Of a stretch of DNA of 64,000 nucleotides, positions 1 through 7,981 are shown piece after piece. Each line of letters opens with the position of its first letter. Position 1 is the stretch's first letter. The notes beneath the pieces are model-generated. The model saw nothing but the letters and a program-made list of their open reading frames with translations, was not told where the DNA came from and made no database searches. Source of the DNA: Paenibacillus glycanilyticus (GTDB taxonomy: Bacteria > Bacillota > Bacilli > Paenibacillales > Paenibacillaceae); assembly GCF_030161375.1 (NCBI RefSeq), contig NZ_BSSQ01000035.1, positions 53,176-117,175 of the forward strand. The letters run 5' to 3'. Made by a program: the position numbers and the translations under genes.

Positions 1-1
1 T

Positions 2-478
2 CCGATCTCCGCGCTACAAACCGAATATTCGCTGTGGAGCCGGGAGATCGAGGATGAAATTCTGCCCGTCGTGCGCGAGCTTGGCATCACTCACGTTGCT
101 TACAGCCCGCTCAGCCGCGGCATTATTTCCGGTGAAATCCGCAGCTTCTCCGACTTTGCCGAGGATGATATCCGCAAATACATGCCGCGGTATCAAGGCG
201 ACAACTTCCAGAGAAATCTGGATGTCCTTGAAGAGATTAAGAAGATTGCGGCCGAAAAGAACTGCACGCTTTCGCAGCTTGCGTTGGCATGGACCATTGC
301 AAACGGAGCCCTTCCGATCCCGGGGACTAAACGCCTTCCATACTTGGAGGAAAATGCCGGAGCCGCCGCGATCGAATTGACCGCGGATGAACTGGCTCGC
401 ATTGAAGCCGTCAGCCCGAAAAATATCGCCCACGGCCAGCGCATGAACGAATCTGGCATGCAGGCCGTAAACCTGTAA
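2..478 (+). CDS. Aldo/keto reductase, C-terminal part (5' truncated by window edge)
   Basis: NADPH-dependent aldo/keto reductase of the TIM-barrel family. The frame is open from base 2 and the true start lies upstream of the window. The visible part reads ISALQTEYSLWSRE, then VAYSPLSRGI and later GALPIPGTKR, which are the typical late-barrel strand, the 'SPL..G' cofactor loop and the 'PIPGT(K/S)' phosphate-binding segment of the AKR13-like group. The end near AVNL is the normal C-terminus. It is the only plus-strand gene in the first 53 kb and is convergent with the GH74-like gene that follows; a shared terminator lies between them. Nothing in the sequence links it to polysaccharide use. The family is clear; the substrate cannot be told. 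Confidence 0.9.
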   Translation, partial: PISALQTEYSLWSREIEDEILPVVRELGITHVAYSPLSRGIISGEIRSFSDFAEDDIRKYMPRYQGDNFQRNLDVLEEIKKIAAEKNCTLSQLALAWTIANGALPIPGTKRLPYLEENAGAAAIELTADELARIEAVSPKNIAHGQRMNESGMQAVNL

Positions 479-493
479 GCTAATAGATATACG

Positions 494-527
494 AAAGACC
501 AAGTCAGCTCTAGGCTGCTTGGTCTTT
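494..527. terminator. Bidirectional intrinsic terminator
   Basis: An inverted repeat begins AAAGACCAAG and ends CTTGGTCTTT, with an inner CAGC/GCTG pairing and T-rich sequence on both strands. It lies between two convergent genes and can serve both. Confidence 0.8.
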
Positions 528-534
528 TTCATTT

Positions 535-3189
535 TTACTGCGTATAAAGTTGCGAGGAAGGAATGATTTGCTTCGACTGCGTTGCGCTGGACCAGCTCAG
601 CTTCGCGGATGCGCCGCCGGTTTTCTCATAATAATCCACGCGAATGCTGTACTTCTGTCCGGACTGAAGGGAGATGGTTCCGCTCCACTCCGTCGCCGGC
701 TGGTCGATCCATTTGTCGATAATGAGCTGATCGTTCACCCATACCCGGACACCGTCGTCCGAACTGGTGTAGAACGTGTATGTCTCGCTGTATCTCGGCT
801 GTACAAATCCAGTCCAGCGAGCCAGGAAGTTGTCGGTGTTCATGCCGGATACCGGCGCGCCTTCGCCCCAGTCGAAATCAATGTTTTCGGTCCGATTCGC
901 TACCCATTGCTCGAAGTTAAGTCCGTTCCAGTAGGTGCCGTTTAATCCCGTTCCGCTGCCTACGCCGGAATCTCCCGAAGGCGGATTGGTGCCGCTAGGC
1001 GCTCCGTATACGAAGCTATTCCCTTTAAATCCAACGTATACCTTGCCGAATACGTCCTTGTCTCCGTCAATTGCCGAGACATTGTCGTAAATGCCTTTTG
1101 GATAGGTTGCAATCTTGCTCCAATTCGCTCCTTCGTCCGTGGAACGCCATACGCCGTAATCCCCTTCTACCTTGCCTGCGAGATAGATAGCCGGATAACC
1201 GCCCGTTGTTGCTGCCTTGCCGAATCCGATAGAAGTCGCATCCTTGACGGCGCTGATCTCCGTCCAAGTCGTACCGCCGTCAATGGAGTGATACAGGGAA
1301 TAAGAAGCTTGATCAAGCTGGCCGAAGGTCAGGAACAGGTGACCCGCTTTACCCGGTACCGCTTTGATTTGCATATTGAACCAGCCTACCGCCCAGCCTT
1401 TTGGAAGAGTTGTATTTACAAGACTCCAGGACTGGCCGCCATTTGTCGTACGGTACAAACCTTTGTCATTGTGATACAAGTAGAAAGTGTGGTCGTTAAC
1501 GGTATCGGCCGCTAGCGCATGACGGTTCAAATAGTAGGCAAAATGCGATCCGCCTACGTACTGTCCGTTATCATACGAACTCTCCGTACCAGGCAAAATA
1601 ATCGGATTCCAGGATTGGCCGCGGTTTGTCGTGTAATACGGCGTCCGGTTGCTGGTCGGCAGGTAAACGATATTGTTCGTGTCCGAAGCCGCTACGGCAA
1701 TATCTCCGAAATGCATGTCTGTCGGTACCGAAGCGAACGGCGTCCAAGTCTGGCCTCCGTCGGTCGAATAACCGCTTGGGAAGGCTTGTCCGTCGCTCTC
1801 GCAGCAGAAGCGGTGATCCGAGATGCTGGCTACCAGGAAGTTCGGGTTATTGTACGAATAGTCCAGGTCCCATGCCGAATTAAATCTCGAGCTTGGCTGG
1901 TGCTGCGAAGGATATTGATCATTGTTAGCATGATAGAATAACGGACGGTCCCAGAATGCCGTTACCGGCTTGCCGCCTTGCGGCACGACGATATCGTTGG
2001 ACACCATCTCCTCGATGCCCGCGCTAAGCGAAGTCCAAGTTAATTGACTGTCGTTGATATCCGTAGAAGTCCATACGCCAATGCCTTGCGCGAACCAAAG
2101 CTTATCGGGCACTACAGGGTCAAAAGCGACGTTGCCGACCGACATCCAGCCTTCGTCCGTCCAAGAAAGCCATGGCACGTCGCCCGAACCCGTAACCCTA
2201 TTCTTGTCGAGCTGCGTCCATTGTCCGCCGCCGTTTGTGGTCCGGTATGGGGTGCCTCCGCCGTTAAACGCCAATATTTTGTTCGGATTGCTTGGGGAGA
2301 CCGCAATACTCCAAATATCCGTATTCGTATTGATCTGCGACCAACTTCCCCCCGCATATTTCCATACCCCGCCGCCCGATACGTACAAGGCGCCGGAGAC
2401 GATCTCCATGTCGGTATAGTTGCCGTTGTCCGCAGGCCAGGAGCCCGTAATTTTGTACCAGCTGTTCCCGCCGTTATCCGTCCGGTAAATGCCTTTGCCA
2501 TAGACCGATGCATAGACCGTCTTCGTGCGCGTAACGCCGCCGTCGCTTACCGTGCCGCTTCCGGCATCGATCGCCACGTCTTGCACGCCATGCACGTTTT
2601 CGCCGGTACTTGGAATGCCCGCATCCGCCGACCAGTTGCTGCCTCCATTCCGAGTCACATATAAACCGTTGCCTATGGTACCGTAATAAACCACATTCTC
2701 GTTGGACGGATCAACCGCGAGCCGTTCGCCTGTCGTTCGGGCGTCGCCATTCGCGTTGTTGTCAAGTCCAGAGACATTTGTCTTGCTCCAAGTGTCGCCT
2801 TTGTTGCCGCTTTTGTAGACGCTGTCCCCAAACGCCATGTATGCCGCGTTGGCATTGCTTGGTGCCGACACAAGGCTGACAACCCCTTTATGTCCGCCAG
2901 GCGATTCGTCCGGCATGCTGTTTGCGGTTACGACTTGAATCCAGCCCGTCTTGGCATCGTTAAGGCGATAACCCCCTCCCACGTCGGTGCGGGCATACAC
3001 CACGTTGCCGCTAGGATGGATATCGATTCCCGTAACAAAGCCTCCTCCTCCGGTTTTTAATTGCTGCCAATCGTAAGATGCCGAGATATCGCTTGTAGCC
3101 GCCTCGGCGGTCGCAGGCTTGAATGATAGAATGGAGATTTGCGCAAGCAGCGCAACGACCGCTATTATGGCGGTGCCTTTCTTGAACAT
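535..3189 (-). CDS. Secreted GH74-like glycosidase with C-terminal PA14 domain
   Basis: Predicted extracellular endo-glucanase or xyloglucanase-like enzyme (884 aa). A signal peptide spans about residues 1-31 (Lys at 4-5, hydrophobic core, ATAEA cleavage region). Residues about 38-730 carry repeated Asp-box strands such as 'TTNGGQSW', the tandem seven-bladed propeller pattern of GH74. The segment YARTDVGG (Asp69) matches the region of the GH74 catalytic base. The segment IAVAASDT (Asp503) lies where the general acid is expected. Residues about 745-880 form a PA14 sugar-binding domain with 'YTFYTSSDDGVRVWVND'. An RBS, GAGGAGG, precedes the ATG by about 7 nt. It has its own upstream region with a cre-like site rather than following directly from the SLH gene upstream. 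It has no cell-wall anchor, so release into the medium is likely. Activity is inferred from family resemblance only; the protein is clearly divergent from classic GH74 enzymes. Confidence 0.8.
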   Translation of the reverse strand: MFKKGTAIIAVVALLAQISILSFKPATAEAATSDISASYDWQQLKTGGGGFVTGIDIHPSGNVVYARTDVGGGYRLNDAKTGWIQVVTANSMPDESPGGHKGVVSLVSAPSNANAAYMAFGDSVYKSGNKGDTWSKTNVSGLDNNANGDARTTGERLAVDPSNENVVYYGTIGNGLYVTRNGGSNWSADAGIPSTGENVHGVQDVAIDAGSGTVSDGGVTRTKTVYASVYGKGIYRTDNGGNSWYKITGSWPADNGNYTDMEIVSGALYVSGGGVWKYAGGSWSQINTNTDIWSIAVSPSNPNKILAFNGGGTPYRTTNGGGQWTQLDKNRVTGSGDVPWLSWTDEGWMSVGNVAFDPVVPDKLWFAQGIGVWTSTDINDSQLTWTSLSAGIEEMVSNDIVVPQGGKPVTAFWDRPLFYHANNDQYPSQHQPSSRFNSAWDLDYSYNNPNFLVASISDHRFCCESDGQAFPSGYSTDGGQTWTPFASVPTDMHFGDIAVAASDTNNIVYLPTSNRTPYYTTNRGQSWNPIILPGTESSYDNGQYVGGSHFAYYLNRHALAADTVNDHTFYLYHNDKGLYRTTNGGQSWSLVNTTLPKGWAVGWFNMQIKAVPGKAGHLFLTFGQLDQASYSLYHSIDGGTTWTEISAVKDATSIGFGKAATTGGYPAIYLAGKVEGDYGVWRSTDEGANWSKIATYPKGIYDNVSAIDGDKDVFGKVYVGFKGNSFVYGAPSGTNPPSGDSGVGSGTGLNGTYWNGLNFEQWVANRTENIDFDWGEGAPVSGMNTDNFLARWTGFVQPRYSETYTFYTSSDDGVRVWVNDQLIIDKWIDQPATEWSGTISLQSGQKYSIRVDYYEKTGGASAKLSWSSATQSKQIIPSSQLYTQ

Positions 3190-3331
3190 AACCAGTTCCT
3201 CCTCGTAATTGAGAGATTAATCTTCATGTGGCATGCATAAGTCGAATCTATGTCATCCGCTCGCGGGTCTTCCCGGGTGTAGACCGTCATGGCGGTAATT
3301 TTAGAATCCGGTTTAGCTTCGCACGGCTGTA

Positions 3332-3345
3332 TAAGAGCGCTTTCA
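3332..3345 (-). promoter_or_regulatory. cre-like site (CcpA) upstream of the GH74-PA14 gene
   Basis: The minus strand reads TGAAAGCGCTCTTA, matching 13 of 14 positions of the TGWAANCGNTNWCA consensus. It lies about 143 bases upstream of the start codon. The adjoining TTATAC could be a -10 element overlapped by the site, but no good -35 was seen. Confidence 0.55.
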
Positions 3346-3393
3346 CATAGTTGGACGATCACCTCAAAAGCTCTTAATCGGAATGGAAGGTGA

Positions 3394-3422
3394 GGCGAAT
3401 AGGCGTTGTACGCCTATTCGCC
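3394..3422 (-). terminator. Perfect 12-bp inverted repeat downstream of the SLH GH74-like gene
   Basis: GGCGAATAGGCG is followed by a 5-nt loop and its exact complement. It starts 28 bases past the stop codon. There is no clear T-run on the minus strand, so it may act as an mRNA-stabilising stem rather than a strict intrinsic terminator. Confidence 0.55.
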
Positions 3423-3449
3423 CTTCTCTTCCGCTTGATGAGTGGACAA

Positions 3450-6400
3450 TTAGTTAGCTGCTTGCAAGATGCGATAGATTACTACGGCTGCTTCGGCGCG
3501 CGTTGCGCTTCCGCCCGGCTTAAAGCTGCCATCGCCGTATCCGTTTAACAATCCCGCTCCGCTTAATTGATGGATAGCCTCCTTAGCGTAGGAAGATATG
3601 GAAGTTTCGTCGATATATCCGGCTGCCGGGCTGTTAATGGCAGGCTTCAGACCAAACACGCCGGCTGCCTTCCAGATCATTGCGGCCATCTCTTCGCGGG
3701 TAATCATGCGATTAGGGCCAAATGTTCCGTCACCGGAGCCTTTTACGATTCCGAGCTTCTCCGCGGAAGCCACTTCTTGCTCATACCAGGCACCGAGTTT
3801 CACATCCGTAAAGGACGGTACGGCATTCGGCTGACGCAAATCAAAGGTTCGGACTAGCATGGAGATAAACTCGGCTCGCGTCACTTTATTCTGAGGGGCG
3901 AAATGTCCCTCTTCTACGCCTTTTACAATTTGCCTTGCGGCCAGTCCGGCGATAGCCTCTTGCGCCCATTTCACCTTCTCCAGATCGGTAAAGGATGAAG
4001 CTGCTGCCGTAATGGCATATTGGCTGAAATGCGGCGGGTAGAAAACAAGTTTGCCGGATGTTTCGTCGTAATGGGAGTTTTTAACCGGCTCCAGCTTGCC
4101 GTTCTCGCCGACATAAGAAGCAATAACCGCGCTTGGCTGTTGACCGGCTTGCAAGCTATAAGGGATTTCCACCTTCACGGGATGGTAACCGCTGAAGCTA
4201 TGCACGGCCGTTCCGTCAACCGACAGATTAAATTCATAGACAAGCTGACCTGTGCTGCCTGATGCCGCCAGCTTGCCGACATGCAGCTTGATGGTCCGAT
4301 CATCGGCATTAAGCCCGGCTATTGCCTCCGTCGATAACGTCATCGTATACAATGGCGTTACGATTCGAATCTGGTTGATCCCTTGCTTCTTGGCCTCCAA
4401 TACCGATCCGGCCGGAATCTCCAGATCTAACGCGTCGTAGCTTCCAGACGATGCAGAGGTCTCAACGGTAATGAAATCCTGTTTGTCTTTAAGAGCGCCT
4501 TGGATAGCTTGGCTTAACGATTTCGCTTGCAGGCTCAAGGCTGCATTTGTCCCTTTTACGCTCGGAACCGCTTGAACCGTTCCGCCGCTAACTTTAGGAT
4601 CATTAGCCGTTGCCGATGTACCGGGAACGGAAGGCGTTACCGGATCCGCCGTTAAAGTTTGGATTTGGACCGGTCCAAGCGCATCCGACGCGCTGCCTAC
4701 TCCGTCCACCGCAACAACGCGATAGGAATATTCCGTATCCTTCTTAAGCCCTGTAACTGTAAACTGGCGAACAGCGTTGCCATTAACGGTAGCAATTGGA
4801 GCCGCGATCCCGTCTTGATAAACTTCATAACGCGATACGCCGAACTCGTCTGCAGCGTTTGCCCAATACAGCTTCACGCTTGTTGCTCCGCGGTCCGTGT
4901 AATAAAGCTTCGCGGTCTTCGGCCAAGTAGGAGCCTTCGTATCCGGGATTGTCGAGATCGCAGGCTGGCTGGCCGATTGGCCGTTATCCCAGACGTACAC
5001 CTTCAGGATATGGCCGTCCACGCTTGCCGGCAGCTTTAATTCGGCGCCAAGAACAGCCTTGCCGCTTCCTTTCAAACTTGCCGTAGTCTTGACCAGCTTA
5101 ACGGGCTTCGCTTGACCGTCTTCGAGCGCAGCGACCAAATTCACTTGCTGCGCAATGCCGGTATTGTTCTGTACAGAAGTCTCGACCTTGACGGTCTGGC
5201 CGCCGACTAAGGAGCTAAGCAGTTGGCCGGAGCCGTTCTTGTAGCTAATGTTCGTTACCTCCGTTAGATTGCGAACGCTGAAATCCTGCGGAGACGAATA
5301 TTGCTCTCTTCCTTGACTATCCGTTGCTTTGGCAACCACGTAATAGTCTCCGGGCTTATCGGCGTCAAGCTGAAGAGAATAAGGTGCTGTCGTATCCTCG
5401 CCCAGCTTCCGGTCTCCGTCAAAGAATTCTACCTTAGCGATCGAACTGCCGGTTGCCGCCGTTGCTTCGGCTTGAATGGCAACGTTTGCTCCCACCCCGT
5501 AAACCCGTCCGGATTGAACCGCATTGGGCAGTTCCTGATCCGAGTGAATGTCCGAGACGTTCACTTCCGGCAGTCCGGAAGGCTGACCGTACACGAAACC
5601 ACGGCCTTCGAGCGACAGGTATACGCGATCCTTGTAGCGCATGTCGGCTTCAATGCTGTTCGTTCCGCCGTAGGAATGGCGGTCATCCGAAATTTTGAGC
5701 CAGCTCTTCGCATTGTCTTTGGATACATACACGCCTGATATACGATCACCGTTCGCCAGACCATACAAGTAAATATAAGGCTGGTCAGGACTGTCGCCTT
5801 TGCCGAAAGCCACGTCTACGGCTGCCTGAACGTTAGGCACCTCGGCAAAGTTCGAGACCGTTGCATCCGTAGAACGGTACAGCTTCGAAAATTCGCCTGC
5901 ATGGTCATCGCCGAAATCGCCTTGCTTGGAAGCTAGGAATACGTCGCCTTCCTTAGCCGGGTTCACTTTGACCTTCACGAATGGAAGAGCCGCAAAGTTT
6001 ACCTTATGCTCGGGATTGGACGCGGTGTAATCCTCGTTGCCTTGCGCTTCATAGCCGGTATACGTCTTCTTCCACGTTTTGCCGCCGTCTTCGCTCATAT
6101 AGAATTGGGCGATCTTCGAATCCTTTTCCGTGAACATATAAAATTTGCTGCCGTTCACTTTATCGGATGCCAGATTCTGCGTAGAGCTCCACCAGTAGCT
6201 GTTGCGCTCATACAGATGGCCAAATGTCTGGCTTTCAATGCCAATCGAGTCTTTCCACGTTTTGCCGCCGTCTTCGCTGTATTTCATGTAACCGTTATAC
6301 GGCGACCAGATCAAGCTGCTTGGCGTTGTCGAAGACATGGCAATCATTCCGCCAGTAGTCTCGAGGTCCGAAGGTGTGGCGGATTCCTCCCAAGTGCGCC

Positions 6401-7958
6401 CGCCGTCATGCGTTGTGCCGTAGAAATTGAACGGCGCGCCGTTCCAGAGCGCGAACTGATGATAGCCCATATAAGCCATCTCGCTTGGATTCTGGTAGCT
6501 GTAATCCAGCCCCGACATTTGGGTCAAATTAATGCCCCACATCGGCGGGCCGTCGTATTTCTGGCCCATTAACCTCGTATCCGGCACCGTATTCCGGTCC
6601 CGTACCGAGAATCCGGCAGAGTCCGCCGAACCGACATGCACGTCGTAGCCTCCGGCAAGAGGAGGTACTTTGGCGATGTAGCCTACCAATTCTTCAACCC
6701 CGTGCATGTTGGCATCGGCAACTGGCGTATTCGTATTAATGCCGCGGATCTTCAAGATGCCAAATCCCGTTGAAGTCCAAGCCGTCGTTGGGTCCAGCGG
6801 ATCGACAACAAGCGGCGCGCGCTCATGGTTCGACCACCATTCCGGATAATACTCCGGCTCTGTCCCTTTCTGCTCTTGCTTCAGTGTCCAGGTCAAGCCC
6901 GCATCCGAGCTGACATACATCCACGCGTTGCCCGCATTGGAATCACCGGCTTGCGCGTAGATCAGCGAAGCATTGGACGGATCGATATCGACGCCCACAA
7001 CCGTCTTTTGCTCGATTTCTTCATGGTCATTGGAATCAAACACCTTGGCAAGTGCCGAATCCGAGCGTTCCGCGCGAAGAATAGTCTGTCCGCTTGTTAC
7101 AAGCAAGGTACCGTTTGCATTCACCGCGGCGCGGAAAAAATGATTGGAATCGCTTCCCGTCGGACCGCCGAGCTTCGTAAAGCTTGCGCCGCCGTTAGTC
7201 GTTTTGTAGACCCCGTCATCGTAGACACCGACATAGAAAATCTTGGTATCGCCCGATGCCGTCGTACCCGAATTTTTATCAAAGGCAACAAACGAAAATC
7301 CGCCGCAGCCCGCTTTGTCCTGGCAGGTTGGCGTATTTGGCAGCCCGCCGGTCAGCTTGGACCATGCGTTGTTCCCCTTCTTCGACCACAATCCGTCGCC
7401 GCGCGAAGCGAAATAAACGCTTCCGGCACGGTTCGGGTCAACCGCCAGCCGCTCGCCCGTCTCCGAACGGAGCGCATCGTTGCCTCCCATGTAAATATCG
7501 TTTGTTCCCATGCCCGTAGCTGCCCAAGTCTCGCCGCGATTATGGGAAACGTATATTTCCCCGCCTTCGCCGCTAGCGCCATTAACGGCCATATACACAT
7601 CATCCGCGGCACCCGGATCAATCGCTATGCTCTCCACGGAATAGCCATGGCGATTATCCAGGCTAAGCCAGTCCGATAACGGCTCCCAGCGGTCATCATC
7701 GCGAACATAACGGTACACGCCGCCAACGTCCGTCTTCGCATACATCAGATAAGGAGCTGTCTTCTGCGCGACAATACCGGTTACCCAGCCCATGCCCTGC
7801 AGATTCACGCTATTCCAATCCCATGGCTGCTCGTTATCTGCGGTAGGCGAGTCTATGACAGGCGATGCTTGGACGCTTGGCGTTCCGACAAAACCTATCC
7901 CCTGCAAGAGCAATACGGCCGCAAACACGGCGCTCAGCCACTTCTTGTTTCTTCTCAT
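3450..7958 (-). CDS. SLH-anchored GH74-like glycosidase (GH74-like, Ig-like, FN3, three SLH)
   Basis: Large cell-surface protein of 1502 aa. The signal peptide is about residues 1-31. Residues about 45-795 form a GH74-like propeller with Asp boxes ('SEDGGKTWK', 'TTNGGASF') and YAKTDVGG (Asp77), the expected catalytic base region. An Ig-like domain follows (about 805-900, 'KVEFFDGDRKLGEDT'), a further beta-sandwich, and an FN3 domain (about 1008-1100). Residues about 1140-1315 form a beta-rich linker that recurs in the GH10 xylanase of this window. Residues about 1323-1500 are three SLH repeats, which bind pyruvylated secondary wall polymer. At the GH74 acid loop the sequence is MIAMSSTTPSS (about 536-546), without an obvious Asp, so hydrolytic competence is uncertain. 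It lies 23 bases behind the CBM gene with a GGAGGG site, and is probably cotranscribed with it. Confidence 0.85.
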   Translation of the reverse strand: MRRNKKWLSAVFAAVLLLQGIGFVGTPSVQASPVIDSPTADNEQPWDWNSVNLQGMGWVTGIVAQKTAPYLMYAKTDVGGVYRYVRDDDRWEPLSDWLSLDNRHGYSVESIAIDPGAADDVYMAVNGASGEGGEIYVSHNRGETWAATGMGTNDIYMGGNDALRSETGERLAVDPNRAGSVYFASRGDGLWSKKGNNAWSKLTGGLPNTPTCQDKAGCGGFSFVAFDKNSGTTASGDTKIFYVGVYDDGVYKTTNGGASFTKLGGPTGSDSNHFFRAAVNANGTLLVTSGQTILRAERSDSALAKVFDSNDHEEIEQKTVVGVDIDPSNASLIYAQAGDSNAGNAWMYVSSDAGLTWTLKQEQKGTEPEYYPEWWSNHERAPLVVDPLDPTTAWTSTGFGILKIRGINTNTPVADANMHGVEELVGYIAKVPPLAGGYDVHVGSADSAGFSVRDRNTVPDTRLMGQKYDGPPMWGINLTQMSGLDYSYQNPSEMAYMGYHQFALWNGAPFNFYGTTHDGGRTWEESATPSDLETTGGMIAMSSTTPSSLIWSPYNGYMKYSEDGGKTWKDSIGIESQTFGHLYERNSYWWSSTQNLASDKVNGSKFYMFTEKDSKIAQFYMSEDGGKTWKKTYTGYEAQGNEDYTASNPEHKVNFAALPFVKVKVNPAKEGDVFLASKQGDFGDDHAGEFSKLYRSTDATVSNFAEVPNVQAAVDVAFGKGDSPDQPYIYLYGLANGDRISGVYVSKDNAKSWLKISDDRHSYGGTNSIEADMRYKDRVYLSLEGRGFVYGQPSGLPEVNVSDIHSDQELPNAVQSGRVYGVGANVAIQAEATAATGSSIAKVEFFDGDRKLGEDTTAPYSLQLDADKPGDYYVVAKATDSQGREQYSSPQDFSVRNLTEVTNISYKNGSGQLLSSLVGGQTVKVETSVQNNTGIAQQVNLVAALEDGQAKPVKLVKTTASLKGSGKAVLGAELKLPASVDGHILKVYVWDNGQSASQPAISTIPDTKAPTWPKTAKLYYTDRGATSVKLYWANAADEFGVSRYEVYQDGIAAPIATVNGNAVRQFTVTGLKKDTEYSYRVVAVDGVGSASDALGPVQIQTLTADPVTPSVPGTSATANDPKVSGGTVQAVPSVKGTNAALSLQAKSLSQAIQGALKDKQDFITVETSASSGSYDALDLEIPAGSVLEAKKQGINQIRIVTPLYTMTLSTEAIAGLNADDRTIKLHVGKLAASGSTGQLVYEFNLSVDGTAVHSFSGYHPVKVEIPYSLQAGQQPSAVIASYVGENGKLEPVKNSHYDETSGKLVFYPPHFSQYAITAAASSFTDLEKVKWAQEAIAGLAARQIVKGVEEGHFAPQNKVTRAEFISMLVRTFDLRQPNAVPSFTDVKLGAWYEQEVASAEKLGIVKGSGDGTFGPNRMITREEMAAMIWKAAGVFGLKPAINSPAAGYIDETSISSYAKEAIHQLSGAGLLNGYGDGSFKPGGSATRAEAAVVIYRILQAAN

Positions 7959-7981
7959 GGTCTAACCCTCCATTCTTTCCG

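Noticed and set aside
6006..7679. Long plus-strand open frames opposite the SLH GH74-like gene.
   Set aside because: They are antisense shadows without RBS or recognisable domains; the minus-strand frame has full domain support.
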